Source: Bacillus sp. FJAT-44742 (GTDB taxonomy: Bacteria; Bacillota; Bacilli; Bacillales; Marinococcaceae). Taken from it: a stretch of DNA of 64,000 bases. How positions within the stretch are numbered: position 1 is the stretch's first letter; each line of letters opens with the position of its first letter. This document shows, in pieces, positions 8,087-16,381 of this stretch. The translations under genes and the position numbers were made by a program. The DNA lies in assembly GCF_002797315.1 (NCBI RefSeq), contig NZ_KZ454936.1, forward strand, positions 3,109,645 through 3,173,644. Direction: 5' to 3'. A model generated the notes under the pieces. The model had not been told where the DNA came from. It searched no databases and saw nothing but the letters and a program-made list of their open reading frames with translations.

Positions 8087-8248
8087 TTAGTGACGGTGAG
8101 GTAACCCTAAAGCGCTAACTTCTTCATCTTGGGCAGATTTTCCTTTGACTGCTTCATCAAAATCACCTGTTACGCCTCCAAATAGACCAAAGCTAAAAAG
8201 AGAAGCAACGATGGCAAAACTAGCAAGTGTCTTTGCAGCTTTTTTCAT
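8087..8248 (-). CDS. PapR-like exported signalling pro-peptide (53 aa)
   Basis: A 53-residue pre-peptide with a basic start (MKKAAK), a hydrophobic Sec-type core (residues 7-25), an acidic middle region and a short basic C-terminus ending SALGLPHRH. The ATG has AAAGGAGGGGGAAAT in front. It starts 32 bases after the stop of an HTH-TPR regulator on the same strand, exactly as papR follows plcR in Bacillus cereus. The C-terminal LP dipeptide aligns with the LPFE/F core of PapR signals. By analogy the last 5-8 residues would be released outside, re-imported by an oligopeptide permease and bound by the regulator's TPR domain. Export and signalling are inferred; the open frame, ribosome-binding site and context are seen. 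Confidence 0.7.
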   Translation of the reverse strand: MKKAAKTLASFAIVASLFSFGLFGGVTGDFDEAVKGKSAQDEEVSALGLPHRH

Positions 8249-8280
8249 ATTTCCCCCTCCTTTCATTCCTACCTATAATA

Positions 8281-9165
8281 TTACTTTACTTTTAACAAAT
8301 TCCCTAGTTCTTTTTTTGATAGTTCTACCATTTCTGTATGCTTTTGAGCTTCAAAAAGCACAATCGCTCGTTGAATCATCATTTCACCATCTTTGATCCT
8401 GCCTAAATTAATGTAGTTTTCACCAAGCTGGAAATACAGCTCTCCAAACAAATACATCGTTTCATTATCAATACACAAATCTATGGCCTGTTCAATCAAT
8501 TCACAAGATTTCTCGTACTCTTCTACGTCCGTATACGTTTTGGATAAAGAATACAACACACGAATATGAATGTGAGGGTTATTTAAGTGTGGGCTGGATG
8601 CCATCAAATTCAGGGCCTTATTATAAATCCTGATTGCTTTCTCAAGTTCCCCTATTTCACAATGGATAATTGCTTTGCTGACGATAATCTCAACTTCGCG
8701 CTGTTTAATTGGTTCGTTCTGTGAATATGTTAACTGCAACGCTTCTTCCAATGTGTCCAGTGCCTTGTCTGCATTCCCGAGGTGGTGGTATTGGCAAATC
8801 CCCATATGCCACAACAGAAACTGCTGACGGTATCTATCCCAGGATAATGGTTCATCCTCCAGTTCCCGTGACACGATTTCATAAATAAAGGCATAATCCC
8901 GGTAGCGAATAAAGCGACGTATAATATTTTCTATGGCACCGCCGTAATCATTAATTTCTTCATTCCTGATTTGAAAAAAGTCTTCGAGTTCAATCTGCAG
9001 CCGGCAGCTGAGCTTCTGCAGGACATCCACTCTCGGATACTGAAGGGATAACTCAAAGTCTCTGTATTCTTCTCTCGTACAGATCCCCCGGCACACTTCT
9101 TCGATTTTCAGGCCTCTTGCTTGACGGAGATGGGATAAAACACGTCCTACTTGCCTTACACTCAT
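8281..9165 (-). CDS. PlcR-like peptide-responsive regulator (XRE HTH + TPR)
   Basis: A 294-residue regulator of the RRNPP type. The N-terminal XRE-type helix-turn-helix (about residues 5-65, VLSHLRQARGLKIEEVCRG) is followed by repeated TPR helices to the C-terminus, for instance ADKALDTLEEALQLTYSQ, GELEKAIRIYNKALNLM and EYEKSCELIEQAIDLC. Size and domain order match PlcR (about 285 residues) better than Rap, which lacks the DNA-binding domain, or NprR, which is longer. GGGTGGGGGAC precedes the ATG. The peptide gene directly downstream completes the quorum-sensing pair. A PlcR-box-like palindrome upstream suggests autoregulation. No target genes can be named from this window. Confidence 0.85.
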   Translation of the reverse strand: MSVRQVGRVLSHLRQARGLKIEEVCRGICTREEYRDFELSLQYPRVDVLQKLSCRLQIELEDFFQIRNEEINDYGGAIENIIRRFIRYRDYAFIYEIVSRELEDEPLSWDRYRQQFLLWHMGICQYHHLGNADKALDTLEEALQLTYSQNEPIKQREVEIIVSKAIIHCEIGELEKAIRIYNKALNLMASSPHLNNPHIHIRVLYSLSKTYTDVEEYEKSCELIEQAIDLCIDNETMYLFGELYFQLGENYINLGRIKDGEMMIQRAIVLFEAQKHTEMVELSKKELGNLLKVK

Positions 9166-9224
9166 GTCTAATTGTCCCCCACCCTTCTCTCTTCCAGTTC
9201 TCTCTACGATTTTAACTTACCCCT

Positions 9225-9297
9225 ATCATAAAGATGTTTTACTTATTTTTCTATAGTTATTAAGCATGAAAATGGAAAAATTATGATTTTAATTATA
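9225..9297 (-). promoter_or_regulatory. Regulator upstream region with PlcR-box-like palindrome
   Basis: A TATGAT-like -10 (9225-9230, minus strand) has no good -35, as expected for an activated promoter. About 50 bases upstream lies TATA-N8-CATA (9282-9297), one base from the outer half-sites of the PlcR box TATG-N8-CATA, within a larger near-palindrome (9280-9299). The surrounding DNA is AT-rich, so chance cannot be excluded. Confidence 0.4.
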
Positions 9298-9330
9298 ATT
9301 CCCTATTTTAAGAAGGACTACTTTTATCCT

Positions 9331-9453
9331 AGTGGGTGCCTCTAGTGGGTGCCTGGCACCTTTCTCGGCTGTAACATTTCCGTTTGCCTTTTTCCTTCTA
9401 TATCATAGCTTGTACTGTTTTCTATGTTACAAACCCCTATAGGTGCCAGGCAC
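9331..9453. repeat. GTGCCTGGCAC inverted repeat pair
   Basis: A 13-base unit (9349-9361) recurs inverted at 9441-9453, and a partial direct copy (AGTGGGTGCCT) precedes it at 9331-9341. The unit is itself palindromic around a central T. Related units occur near 14705 and 45771. Short interspersed units of this kind occur in Bacillus-group genomes; the function is unknown. Confidence 0.65.
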
Positions 9454-9469
9454 GCTATATATATAAAAA

Positions 9470-9502
9470 AAGCACACAGCATGTATTACATGCTGTGTGC
9501 TT
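9470..9502 (-). terminator. Terminator after the DUF4956 gene
   Basis: A 15-bp perfect stem with a 3-nt loop plus flanking A-T pairs, seven T on the minus strand. It starts five bases after the stop codon. Confidence 0.92.
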
Positions 9503-9506
9503 CTTA

Positions 9507-10184
9507 TTAGGAGAAATTAATCGAGACTTTTAGATTTGCATTTCGTTCGCGAATGGCATCCATTAATTCTTTATCAAGGACGCCTTCTTTGTTACGAACA
9601 GAATAATCGAGCTGAATCATGGTTCCAAGGTTTGTTGTCTCTACGCTTCGAAGCTCTACATACTCCAGCTTTTCCTCAAAGATGTCAGTAAATAGGTCTT
9701 CATAATGGAGATTCTCTGGAATAGTAATCCGTAAACGCTTCAAGGCTTCGCCTTTGCTTCCGTAGTCCATGACATACAATACATAAATTAAGAAGCTTAG
9801 CGTTAAGGTAAAAAGAATCGCCAGCATATAGAATCCTAAACCACTCGCAATCCCTGCGGCCATTCCAAAAAAGATAAATGCGATGTCCTTTGGATCACTC
9901 ATGGCACTTCTAAAGCGAATAATTGAGAAGGCACCGACCAAACCAAACGCTACAGCAATATTGTTACCAATCACAATCATTACGATAGAAACGACCACAC
10001 TCATAATAATGATCGTGTGGACAAAGGATTGAGAGTATTGAGACCCTTTGTACGTATGTTTATAAAGAACCGTAATAATCATACTTAGGACAAAGCTTAA
10101 TATGATTGCCATAAATGCTTCCGTAAGAGTGGTTGTAGTACTTGTTACAGTAAATTGATTAATAATGTCGCTAAATTGATTCAT
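9507..10184 (-). CDS. DUF4956 membrane protein
   Basis: A 225-residue protein with about four transmembrane helices in the first 140 residues. The family signature GLVGAFSIIRFRSAMSDPKDIAFIFFGMAAG lies at about residues 80-110 and is followed by a soluble C-terminal domain of about 75 residues. It is typical of DUF4956, a family repeatedly found beside VTC-domain and CotH-domain proteins; the same trio is present here. It lies 21 bases after the VTC gene and is presumably co-transcribed. It may form a membrane complex with the VTC protein, but the biochemical role is unknown. Confidence 0.85.
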   Translation of the reverse strand: MNQFSDIINQFTVTSTTTTLTEAFMAIILSFVLSMIITVLYKHTYKGSQYSQSFVHTIIIMSVVVSIVMIVIGNNIAVAFGLVGAFSIIRFRSAMSDPKDIAFIFFGMAAGIASGLGFYMLAILFTLTLSFLIYVLYVMDYGSKGEALKRLRITIPENLHYEDLFTDIFEEKLEYVELRSVETTNLGTMIQLDYSVRNKEGVLDKELMDAIRERNANLKVSINFS

Positions 10185-10205
10185 GGAGTACTCCTTTTAC
10201 TACTG

Positions 10206-10937
10206 CTAAAATTGACTGACTGCTTTCTTTTCTTCTTCTCCCGTCATTAAGTCAATGCTTGTGCAGAATTTAGAAACGCTCTGCCTGGAGCATTCAAAAT
10301 CGCTTAACATACGAGCAAGCCACAACGGTACGCTATTATTCACCTTCACTTCGAGGATGACTAAATTCGGGTCAACAAAGTTTGTTCCCTGCGGTCCATT
10401 CTCGATTCGTAAATCATCGCTTCGGCACATTAAATTATAATCAAAAGTGACGCGAAGGTCGTCTTCAAATAACCCATGGAATGCCTGCCGGTCATAACTT
10501 ACAACAACCTCTGGCTGCAGATTATAAAGGGTCTTAAAGTTATCGATCTCACGGAGGGTTTGAAAGTTCGATGCCTGAAGGTCCTCTTTTTCGCCTTCAT
10601 AAATGTATTTATAAGCATCCTTAAGTTTAATGGAGGTTCTGCGTTTGTTAACCACATTATTAAACTTCTGTTTCACTTCCAAAAAGGACGTGTCGTCCAC
10701 CGTCACATTATCGTAGACGCGGAGTCTCAGCTTCTGCCTAAAACGCAGCTTATTACGAGTTTCATAGTATATCTTATAATCAGGGGAATCAAAGTAAAGG
10801 CTGACTATGTTGTATCTTCCTTCGTTTCCAAATTTATCAAAGCGCATATAGGGCATCATTGCTTCTACTAATCTTTGATATCTATCGAAAGGAATTAAAT
10901 ACTTAACTTCATACCGGCTAAATATCTCTTTTGACAA
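10206..10937 (-). CDS. VTC-domain (polyphosphate polymerase-like) protein
   Basis: A 243-residue protein with the VTC domain, the catalytic tunnel fold of eukaryotic polyphosphate polymerase Vtc4. Visible are the basic substrate-binding strands RYEVKYLIP (about residue 8), SLYFDSPDY (about 46), RQKLRLRVYD (about 66) and FLEVKQKFNNVVNKRR (about 84), plus LEVKVN near the C-terminus. There is no signal peptide. The start is TTG, eight to nine bases after AAAGGAGG. It is first in the VTC-DUF4956 operon and divergent from a CotH gene. Whether bacterial members make polyphosphate or act on another nucleotide-derived substrate is not established by sequence. Confidence 0.85.
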   Translation of the reverse strand: MSKEIFSRYEVKYLIPFDRYQRLVEAMMPYMRFDKFGNEGRYNIVSLYFDSPDYKIYYETRNKLRFRQKLRLRVYDNVTVDDTSFLEVKQKFNNVVNKRRTSIKLKDAYKYIYEGEKEDLQASNFQTLREIDNFKTLYNLQPEVVVSYDRQAFHGLFEDDLRVTFDYNLMCRSDDLRIENGPQGTNFVDPNLVILEVKVNNSVPLWLARMLSDFECSRQSVSKFCTSIDLMTGEEEKKAVSQF

Positions 10938-11007
10938 GCGCCCCGCCTCCTTTAATACACCGAATATGTTTAGAGTTTGTTAATATTACGTAAATGACAC
11001 GTAAATA

Positions 11008-11036
11008 ATTATAAGGTCAAATTTTTTAAAAATCAA
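11008..11036 (-). promoter_or_regulatory. Promoter of the VTC-DUF4956 operon
   Basis: Minus-strand TTGATT (11031-11036) and TATAAT (11008-11013) with 17-base spacing, about 70 bases upstream of the TTG start. Confidence 0.75.
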
Positions 11037-11066
11037 TGAAACTATGATTTTATCAATAAATTGGGT

Positions 11067-11095
11067 TTGCTGAAAAGCGTAAATATCGGTATAAT
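11067..11095 (+). promoter_or_regulatory. Promoter of the LRR-CotH gene
   Basis: TTGCTG (11067-11072), 17 bases, perfect TATAAT (11090-11095), 45 bases before the TTG start. Only about 30 bases separate its -35 from the divergent promoter, so the two may be co-regulated. Confidence 0.75.
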
Positions 11096-11140
11096 TTTTT
11101 TAGCTTACTATTAATTTATTGTAAACACAGGAGGATTGTT

Positions 11141-13702
11141 TTGAGAAAAGGTCTTGTTATTCTGATATCACTGCCAATTTTACTTATAATATGGTACGTG
11201 GCCCTTGTCATCACCCCGGATGGGGCTTCATTTGCAGATGAAAATTTAGAGAATTCTTTTACAGATTCTACTGGGGAATCAATTCAATCAGTTGATCCGA
11301 CCACCGTCTATGAATTGGACCTGAGCGGATCTAATATTCAAAACATTGATGGATTACAGCAATTTACTGAACTTCGCAGGCTGGACCTCAGTGACAATCA
11401 GATTGAAAACCTGATGCCGCTTACAGCACTGGAACACCTTGAGGAATTATCTATCCAAAGTAATGATCTTGAATCGGTACAAACCATTTCCAACTTATCA
11501 AATTTAAGAGAGTTGGACGTAAGAGGGAATCTTATTGAAGACTTGTCAGGAATTGAAGAGCTGGAACAATTAGTCTCTTTAAATTTACGAGATAACCAGA
11601 TTGTAAATATTGAGTTGCTGGCTTCTCTCGATACCCTGGAAGAATTAAACATAAGAGATAATTACATTGAAGACATTTCTGCGCTTGCCAACCTTAGTGA
11701 TCTGGAAGACTTAAATATGAGAAATAACAATGTTACTTCTCTGGAGCCTTTGCGTAACTTAAATCAGCTTCGTACACGCCTTTACTTACGGGGGAATCCG
11801 ATTGAAGGGACAGATCCTATAGAAGAGTATTACGAAGAAATCCATGAAACTGATTTTGATTTAACTGCTGCTCCGCCTGCGTTCTCACACGAAGGCGGAT
11901 TTTATACTGATGAATTTCAATTAGAAATTGAAGCTGAGGAAGGTTCCACTGTCTACTACACGCTGGATGGCTCTGAACCTACTACTGATTCAGAGGTATA
12001 TGATTCTCCGATCTCTATTTCTGATTTGTCTACCTCAGAGCCAAACCTGGCAGACATTACCACAACTGTATTAGAGGGCTGGGATGACCATACTATTGAA
12101 TCGTTGTTTCAAGCCAATATAGTAAGAGCCAAAGCTATCCGTTCAGATGGCGTGAAAAGCGAAACCATTACCCATTCTTACATGGTGGATGAAGCAGGAG
12201 AAGACCGCTTCTCTCTTCCTGTCATTTCACTTGCCACCGATGCGGAGCATTTCTTTCATGAAGAAACTGGCATCTACGTACCCGGCATTCACCATGATGA
12301 GAATGCCGAACGGCCAGACAATACCGGAAACTACCACCAGAGAGGACATGAGTGGGAACGGCCTGCAAGCTTTGAATTTTATAATGAAGAAGGAGAGCGT
12401 GAGCTGGCTGAAGATTTAGGTGTAAGGATTCACGGGGGATTAACCCGCCGTTATCCACAAAAATCCCTCCGCCTCTATGCTCGTCATGATTACGGAAGAG
12501 GCTACCTTGACTACCCGTTTTTTGAAGAAGGAGATGTTCAGCAATTTGAACGGCTGCTCCTTCGTCAGTCAGGGAACGACTGGAACAGCATGATGTTTAA
12601 GGATGCCATGCTGCAAAGCTTAGTAAGAGATTTCACTGACGTAGATACACAAAGGTACCGCCCGGCAGTCGTTTTATTAAATGGAGAATACTGGGGGCTG
12701 CACAATATTAGAGAGCGCCAGGATGACCGGTATATTGAAAGCCACTACGGCATTGAACAGAATGATGTGACGATTTTAAATGCTGACGGCTCTGTATCAG
12801 ACGGCTCTCCCGGCGATGAAGAACATTATGAAAGCATGCTTCGTTTTGTAGAGCGAAATGATATGGCCGATCCTGGAAACTATGAATACGTACAGACACT
12901 TATGGATGTAGATAACTATATCGATTACAACGTATCCAATATCTACTTTGGAAACACAGATTGGCCTCACAATAATCTGGCAATGTGGAGAAAAAACACT
13001 TCTTATGCCCCTGACGCAGAGCCTGGGCATGACGGAAGATGGCGTTGGCTATTATATGATACAGACTTTGGTTTCCAAATTTACGCAGCAGACCGCACTG
13101 ACCATTACGGAAACCCTATGGATTACACCCACGACACCATCCACTGGGCTACCGATGATGATAGTGACGGCCCTAACGAACCATGGGCTACCTCCTTGCT
13201 GAGAAATCTTCTTGAAAATGAGGAATTCAGTGAACAGTTCGTTACCCGTTTTTCAGACTTAATGAACACCGCTTTTGAGCCAGAGTATGTGGTTAACCGC
13301 ATTGATGAAATGGCGAGTGTCATTGAACCGGAAATGGAAGAACAGTCAGCCCGTTGGAGAGCTCCTTCTTCCTTTGAGAGGTGGGAACAAGAAGTAGAAA
13401 TTAGAAGAGAGTTTGCTGCAGATCGTCCAGAAGCGATGAGAGAACACGTCATCAACCATTTTGACCTTGAAGGTACCTTCGATATCACTGTTAACTCATC
13501 CTCTGAAGGCCAGGTCGTAATAAACGATTATACCGTCGAAGAATCATGGGAAGCGGAGTATTTTGAAGGTTCCAACCTTGAAGTAACCGCAATCCCTGAA
13601 GAAGGCTACTCTTTTGCTGGATGGGAAGAGTTTGAAGAAGATGAGGACACACTTCATTTACAAGTAGACGAAGATATTACTCTCACCCCGGTATTTGAAT
13701 AG
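11141..13702 (+). CDS. Exported LRR / CotH-kinase-domain protein
   Basis: An 853-residue surface or secreted protein. A signal or anchor helix (residues 5-26) is followed by about seven internalin-like leucine-rich repeats (about 55-215, e.g. LRRLDLSDNQIENL). A chitobiase-type C-terminal domain follows (about 235-350, STVYYTLDGSEPTTDS), then a large CotH domain (about 365-720), and a beta-grasp 'cell-wall repeat' ending (about 775-850, EGYSFAGWEEFEED). In the CotH domain ENP-type catalytic features include RIHGGLTRRYPQKSLRLYAR, NGEYWGLHNIRERQDDRY and WLLYDTDFGFQ. CotH in Bacillus is an atypical protein kinase of spore-coat proteins. The start is TTG, six bases from AGGAGG. It is very acidic. 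Divergent VTC-DUF4956 genes recur beside CotH genes in many bacteria, suggesting a joint function. Confidence 0.9.
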   Translation: MRKGLVILISLPILLIIWYVALVITPDGASFADENLENSFTDSTGESIQSVDPTTVYELDLSGSNIQNIDGLQQFTELRRLDLSDNQIENLMPLTALEHLEELSIQSNDLESVQTISNLSNLRELDVRGNLIEDLSGIEELEQLVSLNLRDNQIVNIELLASLDTLEELNIRDNYIEDISALANLSDLEDLNMRNNNVTSLEPLRNLNQLRTRLYLRGNPIEGTDPIEEYYEEIHETDFDLTAAPPAFSHEGGFYTDEFQLEIEAEEGSTVYYTLDGSEPTTDSEVYDSPISISDLSTSEPNLADITTTVLEGWDDHTIESLFQANIVRAKAIRSDGVKSETITHSYMVDEAGEDRFSLPVISLATDAEHFFHEETGIYVPGIHHDENAERPDNTGNYHQRGHEWERPASFEFYNEEGERELAEDLGVRIHGGLTRRYPQKSLRLYARHDYGRGYLDYPFFEEGDVQQFERLLLRQSGNDWNSMMFKDAMLQSLVRDFTDVDTQRYRPAVVLLNGEYWGLHNIRERQDDRYIESHYGIEQNDVTILNADGSVSDGSPGDEEHYESMLRFVERNDMADPGNYEYVQTLMDVDNYIDYNVSNIYFGNTDWPHNNLAMWRKNTSYAPDAEPGHDGRWRWLLYDTDFGFQIYAADRTDHYGNPMDYTHDTIHWATDDDSDGPNEPWATSLLRNLLENEEFSEQFVTRFSDLMNTAFEPEYVVNRIDEMASVIEPEMEEQSARWRAPSSFERWEQEVEIRREFAADRPEAMREHVINHFDLEGTFDITVNSSSEGQVVINDYTVEESWEAEYFEGSNLEVTAIPEEGYSFAGWEEFEEDEDTLHLQVDEDITLTPVFE

Positions 13703-13708
13703 CATGAC

Positions 13709-13733
13709 AAGACCGTCTCTTAGGGACGGTCTT
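13709..13733. terminator. Terminator between convergent CotH and membrane genes
   Basis: AAGACCGTC pairs with GACGGTCTT around a short loop, followed by TTTCTTGTT on the plus strand. The right arm overlaps the last codons of the minus-strand gene. Confidence 0.8.
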
Positions 13734-14541
13734 TCTTGTTGGTCATGTAAAATAGAAAAGACAGGCCAGCAGCTAATAGAGCTCCAGCTCCCAAGAGCTC
13801 CAATGACTCTTCATACACTCGGTCCATAAACCAAAACTCCACTAAGTGATTTCCTCGCTCAGCGAACTCCGCATTGGTTTGTTCATAAAGCTCTCTGGCT
13901 CCTTCATTTAAATGAAAAAGAGGACGGACGATGAATTGCCCTGCAAAGGTATACAGGTCATTAAACTCCGTTACTGATCGGAAAGCGCTTCCTGCCCAGG
14001 AAGAAAAGACAGCCAGTCCGTAACAAAAAAAGCCGAGAAGAAAATACCCCTTTGTTGCTTTGACAGGCCAATAGACCCTTCGGTACCTAATGATGGCGTA
14101 CAATGGAATAAGAGCCACTAAAGCAAAATAACTTAGTTCGAATATTGTTCCTATGTAGCCGTAGCTGCTTTCCCCTGTTATCTCTTCAATATCATTACGG
14201 ATAATATGACGTACATCCCCCGCATCTTCCATTAGCATCAGGATAATTCCCGCACCAAGCAAAAGCCAAAAAGAAAGGATTTCTTTCTCTCCCTTCCTAT
14301 AAGCTATTCCGGCAATGAAAGCATAGGTAAGAATACATAGCCCAAGCATAGGCCACTGAAGCACTTCTACTGGAACCAAAAACCAGTGAAACCAAAAATA
14401 CGGGAAGTCACGATATTCAATCACAAGGTCCCTTACGCCAAATAGATTCCATACATCAATTAGGAAGATGAGAATAAAAGATAATGTTAACAAAGCTATA
14501 ACAAATATGACTGGTAAATGAGACAGCTTTTTATTATTCAT
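13720..14541 (-). CDS. Multi-spanning membrane protein of unknown function
   Basis: A 273-residue hydrophobic protein with about six predicted membrane segments, for example VIFVIALLTLSFILIFLI at residues 11-28, WPMLGLCILTYAFIAGIA around 65 and LGAGALLAAGLSFLFYM near the C-terminus. Between the segments lie acidic loops (EDAGDVRHIIRNDIEEITGE). I do not recognise a family and no catalytic motif stands out. Position between an LRR-CotH gene on the other strand and CWB2 proteins gives little guidance. It appears to be a single-gene unit sharing a terminator with the convergent CotH gene. Confidence 0.75.
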   Translation of the reverse strand: MNNKKLSHLPVIFVIALLTLSFILIFLIDVWNLFGVRDLVIEYRDFPYFWFHWFLVPVEVLQWPMLGLCILTYAFIAGIAYRKGEKEILSFWLLLGAGIILMLMEDAGDVRHIIRNDIEEITGESSYGYIGTIFELSYFALVALIPLYAIIRYRRVYWPVKATKGYFLLGFFCYGLAVFSSWAGSAFRSVTEFNDLYTFAGQFIVRPLFHLNEGARELYEQTNAEFAERGNHLVEFWFMDRVYEESLELLGAGALLAAGLSFLFYMTNKKDRP

Positions 14542-14699
14542 TGCTTACTCCTTCTTTTTTTTGCACTTATTAAATTGTATCATCATTTGTACCTTTGAGA
14601 TAAAAGGTATAGAGAAAAAAAGTCTGCTTTCCATTCCATCTCACTCCGCCTTGTAATTATATCCTCTATATTGACCCTGTAGCGGGCATCCAATAAAAA

Positions 14700-14730
14700 A
14701 AGCTGCCTGGCACCTAATGCCTGACAGCTT
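14700..14730 (-). terminator. Terminator after the CWB2-NlpC/P60 gene
   Basis: AAGCTGTCAGGCA pairs with TGCCAGGCAGCTT (one mismatch, one G-U), followed by seven T on the minus strand. The arm contains the GCCTGGCACC unit also seen near 9350. Confidence 0.85.
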
Positions 14731-14749
14731 CCTGCAAATACTTTCCTGA

Positions 14750-16135
14750 TTACTGAGTGACTCTCGTTGCCCCCACAAGTGCATCCTCCCAGTAAGGAGT
14801 AAAGCCAGTATAATCTACACCTAACGTAACCGTGGCATGAAAGAGTTTATCTTCATCTACGTAGATGGCAACGTGGTTAATGACACCATTACCCCCTGTA
14901 TCGAAAAACACCAAGTCCCCTTTTTGAAGATCATTGGTCGATACTTCTTCTCCGGCATTGATTTGATTCCTTGATACTCTCGGGATATCTACACCATTTT
15001 CAGCAAACACTCGCTGAGTGAAGGAAGAACAGTCAAATTTATCTGTGCGGTGCGGGGAGGCGCCAAATTCATACTCCGCCCCTATGTACTTCTCCCCTGT
15101 TGCAATGACATCGTCAATAAATTCACTGTGAGTATTTTCACTGGTTCCTTTGTAAATACCTTCGTCAGTAAATGATTGTGCTGCTTCATCACTAACTGCT
15201 GCTGGTCCGCCTAAAATAATAGGCTGTTTGTCAGATTCACTCACATAATCAAGTGTAGAAGAACGGGGCGACTCGTGGTGGGACAAGACTACCGGCGCGT
15301 TCAACTGGTTCGCCAACCCTGCTGCCGCTACAGCATCCGGGTAATCTTCCTTGCTGCTATTTACCGAGGTTCCCCGGACAATAATATTATGGGTCCCCTG
15401 TAAATTAGCTGCATTTGCCGCTTCCACACTCGTAGCAAAGCGATTATCACCTTGAATTCTACGAACTTCCTTCCCATCATTTTGCAGCTCTGATTCCACT
15501 GCTTCACTTACTGCACTTGGTCCGCCAAAGATAATGACCTCATTGACTGAGTCTGGAAGGTTCACCGAAAGTGAGTCCGGTCTAGTTAAATATATCGGTC
15601 TTTCCTGATTAGCAGCCATCCCGGAAGCACTTAACGCGTCAGCTGCTACTTCCCCGCTCACAAGAATGGCCGTGCTTTTGCCGCTGTATCCAGCTTCTTC
15701 ATTAACAGCTTCAGCTGTGCTATAACGATTATCTCCAGCGACACGGGTCACTGCCAGGCCTTCAGCTGTTAAAGTATTTTCTACTTCCGGCTGAATCGCC
15801 TGATCTCCCCCTAATAGATACACTGTGTGTGTTCCTAAACGATCTAGTTCTTCAAGAATCCCATCATCCAACGTTTCACTGTTTGTAAGAAGAATGGGGG
15901 CTCCTGTCTTGGCTACAAGACTTGCTGAAGCCAACGCATCTGCAGGATGATCAGCACGAGCCAGGACCACATGCCCGCTGGAATTCCACCCGTATTTGGA
16001 AATTTCTATGGCCGTTTCAATACGGTTATCTCCATGAATTCGATCCACTGCTTTGACGTCTGCTGGAGACAGTGAAAAAGCGATCAGACCAAAGAGTAAA
16101 GCTATGAATGTACCAAACTTAAAATCTTCCTTCAT
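14750..16135 (-). CDS. CWB2 surface protein with NlpC/P60 peptidase domain
   Basis: Exported 461-residue wall hydrolase. A signal peptide (about residues 1-30, ending ADVKA) precedes three cell-wall-binding type 2 repeats (about 31-325), each opening with RI.GDNR and ending in an LLGG or FGGP loop. A C-terminal NlpC/P60 domain (about 340-461) carries Cys in FDCSSF, His in INHVAIY and a third polar His in FHATV. Such enzymes cut gamma-D-Glu-diamino acid links in peptidoglycan stem peptides. The frame extends 14 codons upstream, but the ATG at 16135 follows AAGGAG at proper distance. It is a tandem paralogue of the amidase gene upstream in its CWB2 part. Retention probably depends on binding an anionic wall polymer. 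Confidence 0.92.
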   Translation of the reverse strand: MKEDFKFGTFIALLFGLIAFSLSPADVKAVDRIHGDNRIETAIEISKYGWNSSGHVVLARADHPADALASASLVAKTGAPILLTNSETLDDGILEELDRLGTHTVYLLGGDQAIQPEVENTLTAEGLAVTRVAGDNRYSTAEAVNEEAGYSGKSTAILVSGEVAADALSASGMAANQERPIYLTRPDSLSVNLPDSVNEVIIFGGPSAVSEAVESELQNDGKEVRRIQGDNRFATSVEAANAANLQGTHNIIVRGTSVNSSKEDYPDAVAAAGLANQLNAPVVLSHHESPRSSTLDYVSESDKQPIILGGPAAVSDEAAQSFTDEGIYKGTSENTHSEFIDDVIATGEKYIGAEYEFGASPHRTDKFDCSSFTQRVFAENGVDIPRVSRNQINAGEEVSTNDLQKGDLVFFDTGGNGVINHVAIYVDEDKLFHATVTLGVDYTGFTPYWEDALVGATRVTQ

Positions 16136-16338
16136 GTTTCTCTCCTTCTCCTGGTAAAACGAACGATCACTTACCATGAAATCAATAGTTTCGATCCAAT
16201 TATGTATAAATAGACAAAAAAGGACGTTCTTTTACCCATCCTACGCGAAGTTCAAACCACTTTTTAGACTTGTATTCAACAAATTTTTTTGTTAGCAAGG
16301 AAACAAGCAAGAGAGGAAACTTTTTTCTTGTATATAAA

Positions 16339-16372
16339 AAAGGGACAAGGTGATCGTTCACCTTATCCCTTT
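16339..16372 (-). terminator. Terminator after the CWB2-amidase gene
   Basis: A 15-position stem (one mismatch), 4-nt loop and six T on the minus strand, 10 bases after the stop. Confidence 0.92.
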
Positions 16373-16381
16373 CTTCTATTC

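Noticed and set aside
11004-11020. TTGACC directly beside TATAAT upstream of the VTC gene as one promoter
   Set aside because: The two elements are adjacent rather than 16-18 bases apart; TTGATT with 17-base spacing is the better -35.
12189-13488. Open frames of 60-120 codons in other frames and antisense to the CotH gene
   Set aside because: No ribosome-binding sites, atypical residue composition, fully covered by a confident gene.
13980-13992. GGAAAGCGCTTCC palindrome resembling a cre site
   Set aside because: It lies inside the coding sequence of the 273-aa membrane protein and misses key consensus positions (first T and the outer A/T); nothing suggests regulation.
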